Assembly (NCBI RefSeq): GCF_000350225.1
Contig: NW_005179334.1
Coordinates: 724,657 to 788,656, forward strand
DNA from: Chondrus crispus
Lineage: Eukaryota; Rhodophyta; Florideophyceae; Gigartinales; Gigartinaceae
Length of the DNA: 64,000 bases
Direction of reading: 5' to 3'
The translations under genes and the position numbers were made by a program. The notes under the pieces are model-generated. The model searched no databases and had not been told where the DNA came from. It saw only the letters and a list, made by a program, of their open reading frames with translations. This document shows positions 30,181 to 40,290 of this stretch, piece after piece. Positions within the stretch are counted from its first letter, which is position 1. The number at the start of each line of letters is the position of its first letter.

Positions 30181-31048
30181 TTGATGAATATCATTCTACA
30201 CTACGGTGGAGTTCTGCAGAGAGCAATTTCTCTCTGTGCTGTACTGAGAAGTTCTGCAATCGCTCTCTCGTGTCTAGATGAAGAACGGCCCCAGATCGCC
30301 TCCTGATTCTGGACTTACTGTGCCTTTGATCGATACGATTGAAAAAGGTGTTCCCAGTGTCGGAACTGGGTTGACGGGCAGCTATCAGTGCAATGTATGG
30401 CACACATTCTACTGATACCTGTCCATCCTTCTGAGGCATTTTAGAAAAGTTTGACGAACAAGCCCTTGTGAGCATGCTTGAAACCTTCTTTTATACCTTG
30501 AAACCAAATACACAGTTCAAAAACCAAAATCATAGTTTAAACTTGATTTAACTCTCCGTCTGTCGTGTATTGCATAATGGTAATGCGGTAACATACTGTA
30601 CTTGTCGGGAGCAAATGCGTTTCAGAAACAGTGCCCAGATTGAGGTTCTAAAGTAGCAAATTATGTAGTCAAGTTTTGTCGCAAAGAAGGTTGACCTCAC
30701 TTGCATGAGGCAGAGTATGATCTCGAGTAGGCAACCTGCTGTATTACAGTACAGGTCCTACAGTAGCCAGCGAGTGTTTACAGTGGACTCCGTAAAGACA
30801 GGTGTTGTAGTATTGCTACAAAATTACACATATTTTACGTTTTTGGACTCCTTTTCAGTTGTGCAACAGCAGCAGATTCGGCTCTACCGCAGCAGCACTT
30901 GTGATTGGGCAGAATGACAGCAATCTATCCAGCTACAGTTGAAAGCTCGATTCCTGCCGCGATGCATTTGAGAATTCAGGTTGGTGTTGAAGGGGGTTAG
31001 GGGGATTAGGGTACTAAATAAGGGTACAGTACGAAGGTACCTTCAAGG

Positions 31049-31068
31049 TACAGTACCAAGGGTACAGC
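31049..31068. repeat. Dispersed palindromic motif copy
   Basis: TACAGTACCAAGGGTACAG, preceded at 31037 by GGTACCTTCAAGGTACAGTA-like sequence, so two related units lie side by side. Confidence 0.7.
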
Positions 31069-31105
31069 ATATGGCGGGTATTGGCACACCCTCAAAAACC
31101 AGCCT

Positions 31106-31138
31106 GTTAAGACACACCCTCTCAGGGTGTGTCTTAAC
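31106..31138. repeat. Perfect 15-bp inverted repeat
   Basis: GTTAAGACACACCCT and its exact reverse complement are separated by CTC. Confidence 0.9.
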
Positions 31139-32117
31139 ATGCCCCGTTTTAGAGGCGGCAGTTTTTTTGAAGGTTGGAAGATCTACAGGAAGTGGCATGT
31201 TGAAGGAGACACACACTGAGTGGCGAAAGGTGCAGAAGCGATGTTGATGGTTGGATGACGGAAGGTGGGTGAGTGACGAGCAAGTGCACTGTGGCGGGCG
31301 ACTGCGCGACAGCGGGGAAATGTTACTTTGAGGATGGTTGGCGACCACTTGTGTTTGGCCGCACGAGGGATTGGTCGACATTGGCAAGGGAAGGAGACTG
31401 TTCGGCAGCCGAGATGGGTAGATTGTCCGAATTGGAGGGGGGTGGAATGCTGTTGATTTTGTAGCGCCGCGGTGCGGGGTATATACTCTACTGGTACAGT
31501 ACATATATGGTCTATAAATATAATGTACAGCACAGGATACTGCGTGTACAGTTCTAAAATCGTTGCTTGTCATACCAACAGAGAGCGTACAGTATTTTGG
31601 TATGGCTGACTCCCTTCTGTCTACAGTAAGGCTGGTCGTGTCTGTGGTCGTTGCGATGTATTCAGCACTTGGCTGGCGTGTTTCGGTCTGCTCTACCCAC
31701 TGCCCGGACCCCTTTTTCTTAGACTATCGTACTCCAGCTTCCCTATTAAGTACCTATCATTCTTCCCTCCTCTCGTCCTGCGATTCCCGTTCCTCTGCGC
31801 TCTTTCTTTTTGCGTTCGCTGCCTTTTGCACTCTCTTAGAGTGCCTCCATTCCCTGAGTTTCTGCCTATGCGACCCCTCACTGAACGGCCACGGCGCATT
31901 GCGGCGTGCGTCAATTGTGACACGTGCCCTTCCAGTATGACCCCGTTTCATATTCGTAATGTGTAAAACGTGTTCAACCTGTATCTACCAGTTCACAAAT
32001 ACTACAGTATGCGCTAACACGTAGGCTGGTTCACAAAAGTACAGGACGGCAGTGCATGGGGATGCTTCGCAGTTGCTTCGAAGTTGGACGTTTGAACGAT
32101 GATTAAGAAGACTGGTG

Positions 32118-33049
32118 NNNNNNNNNNNNNNNNNNNNNNNNNNNNNNNNNNNNNNNNNNNNNNNNNNNNNNNNNNNNNNNNNNNNNNNNNNNNNNNNNNN
32201 NNNNNNNNNNNNNNNNNNNNNNNNNNNNNNNNNNNNNNNNNNNNNNNNNNNNNNNNNNNNNNNNNNNNNNNNNNNNNNNNNNNNNNNNNNNNNNNNNNNN
32301 NNNNNNNNNNNNNNNNNNNNNNNNNNNNNNNNNNNNNNNNNNNNNNNNNNNNNNNNNNNNNNNNNNNNNNNNNNNNNNNNNNNNNNNNNNNNNNNNNNNN
32401 NNNNNNNNNNNNNNNNNNNNNNNNNNNNNNNNNNNNNNNNNNNNNNNNNNNNNNNNNNNNNNNNNNNNNNNNNNNNNNNNNNNNNNNNNNNNNNNNNNNN
32501 NNNNNNNNNNNNNNNNNNNNNNNNNNNNNNNNNNNNNNNNNNNNNNNNNNNNNNNNNNNNNNNNNNNNNNNNNNNNNNNNNNNNNNNNNNNNNNNNNNNN
32601 NNNNNNNNNNNNNNNNNNNNNNNNNNNNNNNNNNNNNNNNNNNNNNNNNNNNNNNNNNNNNNNNNNNNNNNNNNNNNNNNNNNNNNNNNNNNNNNNNNNN
32701 NNNNNNNNNNNNNNNNNNNNNNNNNNNNNNNNNNNNNNNNNNNNNNNNNNNNNNNNNNNNNNNNNNNNNNNNNNNNNNNNNNNNNNNNNNNNNNNNNNNN
32801 NNNNNNNNNNNNNNNNNNNNNNNNNNNNNNNNNNNNNNNNNNNNNNNNNNNNNNNNNNNNNNNNNNNNNNNNNNNNNNNNNNNNNNNNNNNNNNNNNNNN
32901 NNNNNNNNNNNNNNNNNNNNNNNNNNNNNNNNNNNNNNNNNNNNNNNNNNNNNNNNNNNNNNNNNNNNNNNNNNNNNNNNNNNNNNNNNNNNNNNNNNNN
33001 NNNNNNNNNNNNNNNNNNNNNNNNNNNNNNNNNNNNNNNNNNNNNNNNN
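32118..33049. other. Assembly gap (932 N)
   Basis: Unknown bases. The GC-rich DNA immediately after the gap suggests a difficult-to-sequence GC-rich region. Confidence 1.
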
Positions 33050-34333
33050 GCCCCGCGCCCCACCGTCGCCCCGCCGCCGCACCCAGCCTTCTTCGAGCCG
33101 CCACAACCCGCCTCCCACCCGCCGCGCGCCCGCCTCTCCAGCGCCGCGCTCGCCGAGTTTGCGCACGTCGCGCTCCGCCTCCACCGCCGCCCGGCCTCCG
33201 TGCCGGAGACGAAGCGCGTCTCGCATCGCGTCGCCGCGCGTGCCTCCGCTGCGCAGCGCCGCCCCGCCCGCCTCCGCCGCGCCCCGCCGTCCCCCGTGCG
33301 CGCCCGCGTCGCCGCCTACCTGCGCCGCGCCGCAAGCGCGCGCGCCGTCGCCAGGCAGATCGTCTCGCGCGGCGGCCTCACGCTCGACAAATGCGTGCGC
33401 AAGGAGGATTGCAAGGGCTCCCGCTGGTGCAAGGAGCGGTCCAAGCTGCTCACGGGCGAGGAGGAGTTCTGTGCCACGGGGGAGGACTGCGTGTGCTCGC
33501 CGAGGGAGGTCCCCGCGCAGTGCAGCTCCAGGGCCGATTGCGTTAAGGGAGAGGTCTGCGCCGCTTTGACTGCCGTCGATGGCAAGCCGCAGATTTGCAT
33601 CTCGAGGAATACCGCCGAAAGTGGCGACGTTGAGGTGCAGGTCACTAAGGATCCTACGCCGCTTCCTGCGACGAGTGATGGCGCTGGGAGTGGTAATACT
33701 GGTGGCGATGATGATGATGAAGACGACGATAGTGAAGGTGGCAATGACAACGATGGAGACAGCGACAGTAACGGAGATGATGATACCAGTAGTGGAGGTG
33801 GTGATGACAGTGACACCGATGGTAACGGTGAAGACGATGACATGACGGGCGATGGCAGTGATTCGCCTACGGGCACAATGCCAGAGAGCAGCGATGAAGG
33901 TGACACAACAGGAGACTCTGATGAGAATACCGATACAGAAAGTGGTGCGACGGCCGAGCCCTTGCCAAGCGCAACTTTGGAAGATGCTGAAGACGATGAG
34001 ATCTGCATCGACGCTAGGGCCCTCAGCCATCTCAGCAAGAAAGACCTCGTCTTCAAGAACCATAAATGGGCAAACGTCCTGTGCGATGACATGGGAAGCT
34101 GTGCGACCGCCGGTCACATGGTGAACTTCAATGGCCGTGCCATGAGGATGAAGACATACTGCATTCTCGTCAAATGTGTTGAGCGTGTCATGCAGGTTAA
34201 CAGCCCCCGCTACTCGCGTGGACTGCAAGTTGACTCGAGCACAGAAGGTCTCCGCTTTCATGCTTTCGCAGCCAGGTACAACACCAGAGTTGAGGAGGCA
34301 GTGCTTGCTTTCGCTGTTCGAGCTGGTTTATAG
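33050..34333 (+). CDS. Secreted Cys-rich protein, gene C of the cluster (5' end in gap)
   Basis: The visible part starts inside a very GC-rich Arg/Pro/Ala region. It then has one 10-Cys module beginning LDKCVRKEDCKGSRWCKE, passing CVCSPREVPAQC and DCVKGEVC, and ending QICIS. A long linker of Asp, Gly and Ser follows (about 33660-33940; GDDDDEDDDSEGGNDNDGD). The protein ends with the 109-residue family domain: CIDARALSHL, VLCDDMGSCATAGHMV, GRAMRMKTYC, VNSPRYSRGL and FAARYNTRVEEAV, ending VRAGL at the stop. The signal peptide and start must lie in the gap; the frame reaching back to 32099 across N is not evidence of a start. The Asp-rich linker may bind calcium in the wall or mucilage (inference). 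Confidence 0.8.
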   Translation, partial: APRPTVAPPPHPAFFEPPQPASHPPRARLSSAALAEFAHVALRLHRRPASVPETKRVSHRVAARASAAQRRPARLRRAPPSPVRARVAAYLRRAASARAVARQIVSRGGLTLDKCVRKEDCKGSRWCKERSKLLTGEEEFCATGEDCVCSPREVPAQCSSRADCVKGEVCAALTAVDGKPQICISRNTAESGDVEVQVTKDPTPLPATSDGAGSGNTGGDDDDEDDDSEGGNDNDGDSDSNGDDDTSSGGGDDSDTDGNGEDDDMTGDGSDSPTGTMPESSDEGDTTGDSDENTDTESGATAEPLPSATLEDAEDDEICIDARALSHLSKKDLVFKNHKWANVLCDDMGSCATAGHMVNFNGRAMRMKTYCILVKCVERVMQVNSPRYSRGLQVDSSTEGLRFHAFAARYNTRVEEAVLAFAVRAGL

Positions 34334-35470
34334 AATCACCCTGGCCCGTGTTGTATAGAGTCTCGCTCAGAAGTATCGGCATGCCAGAGGCAAACAACCT
34401 CTACACATCTTCGAGACCACTGCTGTGCCCGGAGCGTTTTGGTCTGGAACAAAATGGCTTTCGCTCCCACTGGCACACAGCAGTCATTTTCGGACTGCCT
34501 TATTTGCCGTAGGTATCTAACATTGAAGCACAGGATGGGGATTTGCTTTCGAGGTCTTGTCTTTTGTTTCATGCGGGGTAGTTTACATCTTGTTCACAAA
34601 TTCGTATGTCTGCGTAAATATTTTCTATCACACAGGATGAGTTCCTACGTTGCCTTCATTGGACGCAAGCATCGGCTTGTGTGCACCCTATTAGCGGCAT
34701 GGCAACTCGTATTTCAGATTCCGTCCATTTCAAAAACTCTTGCTATCTCAATTTCACCCGTCTCACTGCAGAGGTGTAGAGAAGCCAATACGAGGCAACA
34801 GACCCTCGCTTATTTTGTCACACCAGGTCAGTTCGTCCACCTCGCGTTCTGCCGCTACATTTTAGCGGAAGTTACCTCCGATGACGTTTCCTAGAGTCTC
34901 TAGCAAAGAGACGAGCAATTCAGGATTCGATCAACTTAACCGCTCTTGTCTGCAATGGGAGCCTATCCTACGTGCTGTTGCGGTCATGACATGTCTAGTA
35001 AAGTGCGAGAAAATGATATGCGAGTATGACGGATATTGCAATATATACATCACTGGAGTTCCATCGCAGACGAATCGCATGCCATCCGCCAGCGAGCAAA
35101 GAGGCCATACGTAAAGAAGCGCACTGGAGCATTAAGATGGGGACCTCCATCTAGTCTCAGAAAAGGCCTTTGTCAGATCTAAAAACTACTAGTTTAGCGT
35201 CAGTGCAGTCTTTATGCTCATAGCACAATTGCCCATCCGGAATAGCTCCGACAGAGGTGCGCTCTAACCAGCCCTAGCTTGACTTGCAAAATGAATAAAA
35301 AAATCATCAGCTGGAATTCTTGATCTTCCATCCTTTCTAAATTCAATTCGACCTGCTCCTTGAGAAAGGAACCCAAAGAATGAAATAAGAGAGCAGGGCG
35401 AGCAGTGCTTTCACTGTTTCTCTCCGAGTAAAACAACATGGTTACAGTCCCAAACCACCTAGATTAAATA
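34334..35470. other. Intergenic between convergent genes C and B
   Basis: About 1.1 kb between two stops facing each other. No coding frame is supported; remnants of the family were not seen here. Confidence 0.45.
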
Positions 35471-37018
35471 CTACAGACCAGCGCGAATTGCGATATGAAT
35501 TGCCATTTCTTCTACCTTCGTAGAGTAGCGGGCTGCGAAAGATGTGAAGTGCAAGCCCTCGGTCTTGGACGGAATCCGCAACCCGCGTCGATATTTCGGA
35601 CTGTTAACTTCAATTGTTCTTTCAGAACACTTGACGACCAAACAATAAGAGCGCATCATCATGGCTCTGCTCTTAAATACCACCATGTGGCCTTCGGTCG
35701 CACAACTGCCTTGCGAATCGCACAACACGCGAGCAGTGGAGTGCTTCCCAAACACAAGTTCACCTGCACCAAAATGAGACAGGGCGCCAGCATCTACACA
35801 TATGGGATCCTCTGTCTCAGACGGGGCCTCAGACTCGGTTTCGCCTTCTGGGGAAGCAAGCACACTTTCTGGAGAAGCGGATACGGTTTCTGGAGATGCA
35901 GACACGGTTTCTGGAGATGCAGACACGGTTTCTGGAGATGCAGACACGGTTTCTGGAGATGCAGACACGGTTTCTGGAGATGCAGACACGGTTTCTGGAG
36001 ATGCAGACACGGTTTCTGGAGATGCAGACACGGTTTCTGGTTGGGACGTGGGCCCAAAACCGCCATCGGCGTCATCCGACGGTCTCATTTCCATAGTTAC
36101 TGTTTCTGACGGGATTGCATCCGTAAGGGCAGACGGTTCTGGTATATCAGTTTCGGCTACTCCAATGATTTCCTCCTCACCGGGACTTGATGTGTCATCA
36201 AGAGTCCGAGTAGGTTTAGCAGAGGGCTCCGGTCCTCCCGATGCATTCGGCTTGATTGGTCGCCGAGGAATGTCATCAGACACTGACATAATAGCGTCCC
36301 AAGGTTCCATGTCTGCAGAGACACAAAGGACATAATCGAGCCAGTCCCAGTTCAAGTGAGCACACACCTCTCCAGCCTCACAATCCGCGTTCAGAGTGCA
36401 AGTTTGTATTTCGTCTGGAAGGCAGATACATTTAAATTTCTCTCTCTCTGCGTTCGTGCATTCCTTGGGCACCTTGATAAAATCGCGTCTAGCCAAGATA
36501 CATTTACGATTTCCCTTGCACTCGAAATCTTCTGAACAGATCTGCATTGTTTTCCCGGCGGCAGCGTTCCCCGGACGCTTTTCATCGTCTGGTCTGGGTG
36601 CAACGGTTTTGATATCTTTGGATGCTGATGCCACACGCGAAGCGCAATAAAAGATCCCAGTTTGCTGCTGCAGTTGTATGCATATTTCTCGACTGTCTTC
36701 GCAATCGGCGTTCTCCTTACATTTCTGTAGTTCTTCTGGAAGACAGACGCAACTGCTTGCCTTCGTCGTGCATGGTAATCGGCTTCTTGGATCGTCTAGT
36801 TCCCCGAAAAGATCCCAGCATTTCCGTGGGTCCTCGCAGTCTTCCAATTTTTTACATAGGTCGAAGGTGACTCCCTTTCGCAGCGCTCCCCTAACTGTTG
36901 CTGGTGCGTCAGAAGTCGCACGTCTCGCAGTTTGCAACCGGCTGTTGTGAGAGAGAGGGAACGAGGCTGCAGTGGCTACGAGGAAGACAAAGCAGGCGAT
37001 AGAATGGAGGTGGGTCAT
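35471..37018 (-). CDS. Secreted Cys-rich protein, gene B of the cluster (515 aa)
   Basis: The ATG at 37018 opens a signal peptide (MTHLHSIACFVFLVATAASF). Two 10-Cys modules follow: the first starts FDLCKKLEDC and ends IFYCAS, the second starts QICSEDFEC and ends YVLCVS; each has the C.C LP(E/D)E core and DC....(E/I)C spacing. The linker carries eight copies of ETVSASP plus a divergent ESVLASP, encoded by 21-bp repeats at 35850-36038. The 109-residue C-terminal domain (CVDAGALSHF, VLCDSQGSCATEGHMV, RAMMMRSYC, VNSPKYRRGL, FAARYSTKVEEMA) ends AIRAGL. Ser/Thr/Pro repeats of this kind are often O-glycosylated stalks in secreted proteins. The gene is convergent with gene C, so C and B form an inverted pair. 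Confidence 0.85.
   Translation of the reverse strand: MTHLHSIACFVFLVATAASFPLSHNSRLQTARRATSDAPATVRGALRKGVTFDLCKKLEDCEDPRKCWDLFGELDDPRSRLPCTTKASSCVCLPEELQKCKENADCEDSREICIQLQQQTGIFYCASRVASASKDIKTVAPRPDDEKRPGNAAAGKTMQICSEDFECKGNRKCILARRDFIKVPKECTNAEREKFKCICLPDEIQTCTLNADCEAGEVCAHLNWDWLDYVLCVSADMEPWDAIMSVSDDIPRRPIKPNASGGPEPSAKPTRTLDDTSSPGEEEIIGVAETDIPEPSALTDAIPSETVTMEMRPSDDADGGFGPTSQPETVSASPETVSASPETVSASPETVSASPETVSASPETVSASPETVSASPETVSASPESVLASPEGETESEAPSETEDPICVDAGALSHFGAGELVFGKHSTARVLCDSQGSCATEGHMVVFKSRAMMMRSYCLVVKCSERTIEVNSPKYRRGLRIPSKTEGLHFTSFAARYSTKVEEMAIHIAIRAGL
35850..36038 (-). repeat. 21-bp coding tandem repeat (ETVSASP), 9 units
   Basis: Seven units at 35892-36038 are identical (GGAGATGCAGACACGGTTTCT on the + strand read from 35892; 21 bp each). 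Two flanking units at 35871-35891 and 35850-35870 have diverged, the first of them by changes that keep ETVSASP. The frame is kept throughout. Confidence 0.95.
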
Positions 37019-38701
37019 GGCGGGAAACGGAAAGAGTTACAGTCACAAAAAGAGGAATGCCAGTGGACGACGAGAGCCGGTGGCGGGGAGAGTTGGACAA
37101 AAGGGGCTGACTCTGAGAATTGTAAATTGCACCCATGGGTTCTCTGGCCGCCGGAAATCCGGTTTAAGTTGTAAAGGGTTGATCGTCTGTCAATTCTGAT
37201 GGGTTAATGCCTGAGAAGCAAAATCCTGTCACTGGGCAATATAGTGTGTTTTAAGACTCAATATCCCTATTGTAAGCTGTTTAGCATCGAATGTATTGTG
37301 TGACTGCTTAGCTATTACTACCAATGAAACTCCGATCGTAAGCGCGCATGAGCATAAAAGAACCTCCTGCAAAGCTCAATCTCACCATACTTGCATGCAT
37401 TGTAAAAAACCCAAAAATCTCTGGTTGACATGGATGTCCATCTTCGTATCATATCACATTATGTCACGTGGTCACGGAGGGGGTACATCTACTCGAATTA
37501 AGTAGATGCCTCTCGTTTTGGCATGGAAATACTGTTTGATAGGCGCAGCGTGCTGCGACTACTTGCATGTTTGCTCAAACCTCGATAAAAGGCGCCATCG
37601 CATACATCGCTACACATCGCATGCTCTACCAAATCTTGCCATAAGAGATGCCTTATTCGCGCAAAACGCAAGTGTGATGGCTATTTCTCGTATTAGGGTC
37701 CTTTCGAGTGTGACCCAAAGCCATTGAACCGCTGTGGCTTGAGAATGCGGTACAGTCCAGTACACGATTTAGTGCTAGGGCGTGCTACAACGCAAAGTTT
37801 TGCACTATTGAGGGTGTGGCACTATGACAGGAAGCTTTCATGAAGGGCTGAAGGCGTCCCATTGGGCTCCACCCAATATAGGACGTACACGTGCCGTGCT
37901 ATGATAACCGTGACAACCGGGTTTGTGTAGCACTAAACCGAGAGAAACACTATTAAGGAGGGCACTAAATCGTGACCCCCCGTTGTACATGGTCATGTAT
38001 GTATCTTCTGTAAAGATGCCGTTTACACGGGATGCTGAAAGAAATCCTTTTTTGTTGACGTGTGCTCCTCGATGGAATGGACCTTGGAGGATTGTCTTGA
38101 AAGACTTTAATTAAAATGCCACTAATTATGCAGAGGATGTTCTGACTTCGGACAATCCTTGCGAAGAGCCTCACCATGCTGTAAAGTGCATTAGATGCAT
38201 TTCCCCTTTAAATGGACTACAGTATAATACTGCATTGCCACAGATCTGGATGGTGCGAGGGGAATATTTCATCACTTCTTTACTGTACCCGAGCGTACAG
38301 TACCTCCTGGACTGTGGATCAAGGCCTCTTCAGAAGACGCCGCTTTCGAGAAAACTACAAGGAAACATCTATTGTCTTTCTATTCATGCGAATATGAACC
38401 AATGTGCAACCTTGCACAACCACAACGGGAACCACTCCACCCGTATCGAGCTCTTCAACCAGATAGATGAGCTCCTAGGGGGAAAACTACGGCTTGCCGA
38501 TGAAAAAATGTTAAGCAGGGTTACATCAACGATGACGTCTGATGGGAAGCGGAGCAGTGCCATGCTAGCTATCTTAGTGCTGTACGAAGTCTGCAAATGT
38601 AACCTAGTGAAGATACTGTATGTAACCGTAACGGTTACATAGGTAACACGCAGTCTAGAGTGTCAACTGTATTGCCTACACGACAAGTGATTTGCCTCAT
38701 A

Positions 38702-38723
38702 CGGTACTGTACCCTTGGGTACG
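38702..38723. repeat. Dispersed palindromic motif copy
   Basis: CGGTACTGTACCCTTGGGTA followed by CGG; the core GTACCCTTGGGTAC is a perfect 14-bp palindrome. Confidence 0.75.
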
Positions 38724-38885
38724 GTCAGGTGTTGACCTCACATCCAAACCAACTTGAGGGAAAGCAAATCACAGTTGGAGTAGTATGAGGAGTACTGTAT
38801 GTGTACACGTGTATATCGTTTCTCACCAATCTTACCACTTCTCAGAACAGATAAGAATCTCGGCAACTCCTACTGTACCGACCCG

Positions 38886-38948
38886 AACTTTGATGGTATG
38901 GCATACAGTACTGTACCGAACGGTACAGTATGCCATACCATCAAAGTT
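38886..38948. repeat. 63-bp inverted repeat with GTACAGTA core
   Basis: Outer arms of about 20 bp (AACTTTGATGGTATGGCATA and its reverse complement) enclose inner arms GTACTGTACC / GGTACAGTA. The left arm carries about 5 extra bases (AGTAC). Confidence 0.88.
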
Positions 38949-39789
38949 GTGCTACGCACATGACTGAAGTTGACCCGCTGCATTTTAAGCAATGCATACA
39001 GAAGAGGAGCTCTACTGTGTGAATTGCTTAAAGTGCAGCAACAAGGCGAGGCACTGCGGCATCTCCACTCATCTGTGACACGATGGTGTTTCAAACTGAA
39101 CTGTGAGCTTTCCTCTTATTTCGTGCAACTCACGACATACAGGGAGGAATCATAAATATGCATTGCAAATATGGAGAAGCGCGAAAAAGTAATGTCCCTG
39201 TGAGGAGCTGTGCATGGGATTGAAACAATTGAGTGTGCAGTAATCACGTAAGGCGCAGCATACGAAGCTTATCCGCAACATTTGTTGTGCTCGGATGTAA
39301 ATCTACCGCCTTTCTTTATTTCACGTCCTGTCGGGTTTTCGTTTATTGCTTGACAGCGCCTGGTCTCGTCAGCTCATGAAGAGGCGGTCTTGACGTATGC
39401 AGTAGAAGGAAATGCAGAAGGCAGGATGAATGAAGAGGAAATGAACAAATGCGTGGGTGATAGCACACCTGCTCAAACACCGACCACTCCGGTTTCTGAC
39501 CTTTTCTCCCTGTAAAGGGCTTTCTTTTCAGAGGCCCTCATGATCATCAAATGGCATCAGTTTCTTGCGAGTCAGGGTCTGAAAGGTTAATTCAATCAGT
39601 CTGGAGTTAAGGAGCAACGTTGCGCGAAACTCGAGATAAAAAACGCAAGCGGGGGTTTCTGCAGGCCAAGGCAAGACGTAGTTTCGTCTTTCCTCGTGGC
39701 GCGTCACGAAATGTGATTGCCAAATATCGCAGGGTTTCAATGTACAATTTTGTAGACCTATCCGCGGCTTAACCGCTAGTAGTTTTCAT

Positions 39790-40116
39790 TTACATTCCTA
39801 ATCTGATTGCAATAGACAGCACGGTCTCTTCCATGACGGACGAATGTTTTGCCGCGAGGTGAATTTGGCCTCCTTCGATTTCGGTGGTATGCTCACCCCA
39901 CGTTTATTTCTCGGGACTTTTCACAAACATACATCTTTCGGCGCAGTGTACATGCTTGCAATTCGTCCTCATCATCATGGTCCTCCAACGATGCAACACT
40001 ATGTGTCCTTTCGTCGCAAAATTGTCATTCGAATCACACAGTGCTCTCGTTCATGCCGTCTTGGCGGACACAACGTCCGTTTGAAGGAGATGGCTGAAGG
40101 CCGTTGCATCGATGCA
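39790..40116 (-). pseudogene. Decayed C-terminal family domain of gene D
   Basis: On the minus strand, TGC at 40116 opens CIDATAFSHLLQTDVVSAKT, then a TGA, then ALCDSNDNFATKGHIV, RTMMMRTNC, KSPEK and a TAA, and finally SVMEETVLSIAIRLGM with a stop at 39790. The segment is 108 codons plus stop, essentially the length of the 109-residue family domain, with no internal frameshift but two nonsense codons. The cysteine of SCAT is lost. It lies downstream of the 404-aa ORF of gene D, in a different frame. Confidence 0.85.
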
Positions 40117-40290
40117 TGCATGCACCCTCTATTGAGGATGTCGCAGATCTGGACCTTGATGAAGTTGAATCAATCTCTAAACCGGGGGCGCCTGCTCCCG
40201 GAGTCTGTTCACTTCCGTCGCCAGCCTCGGGTAACGGATGCTTGAGGTCGATGGTTGTTAAGGCGAGCCACCGACAGCTCCACTGGCATC
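40117..40290 (-). pseudogene. Decayed linker of gene D
   Basis: After the TAG at 40291-40293 the frame reads DASGAVGGSP to a second stop. Another frame gives LTTIDLKHPLPEAGDGSEQT, acidic and Pro/Gly-rich as in linkers of genes A-C. At least two frame changes are needed to connect the ORF to the domain remnant. Confidence 0.55.

Larger units (their letters stand above)
30181..32117. other. Intergenic, repeat-bearing, no gene recognised
   Basis: Short frames only. It contains the dispersed motif near 31020-31068 and a hairpin at 31106-31138. The sequence gap begins at 32118, so the promoter and 5' end of gene C are probably missing. Confidence 0.45.
37019..39789. other. 2.8-kb intergenic region, no gene recognised
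   Basis: Contains the promoter of gene B at its left edge. Elsewhere there are only short frames, two palindromes (38619-38641 TATGTAACCGT-A-ACGGTTACATA; 38886-38948) and a copy of the dispersed motif at 38702-38723. Confidence 0.5.

Noticed and set aside
32099-33049. Gene C start at 32099 across the N gap
   Set aside because: A frame across unknown bases is meaningless; the sequence before the gap has no signal peptide.
35850-36038. Possible CRISPR-like array of regular 21-bp repeats
   Set aside because: The units are contiguous without spacers, lie in a eukaryotic coding frame and keep the frame.
35495-36109. Open frame on the + strand with HGFWRCR-like repeats
   Set aside because: It is the antisense of gene B; the repeats mirror the ETVSASP units. 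Gene B has signal peptide, modules and conserved domain in its own frame.
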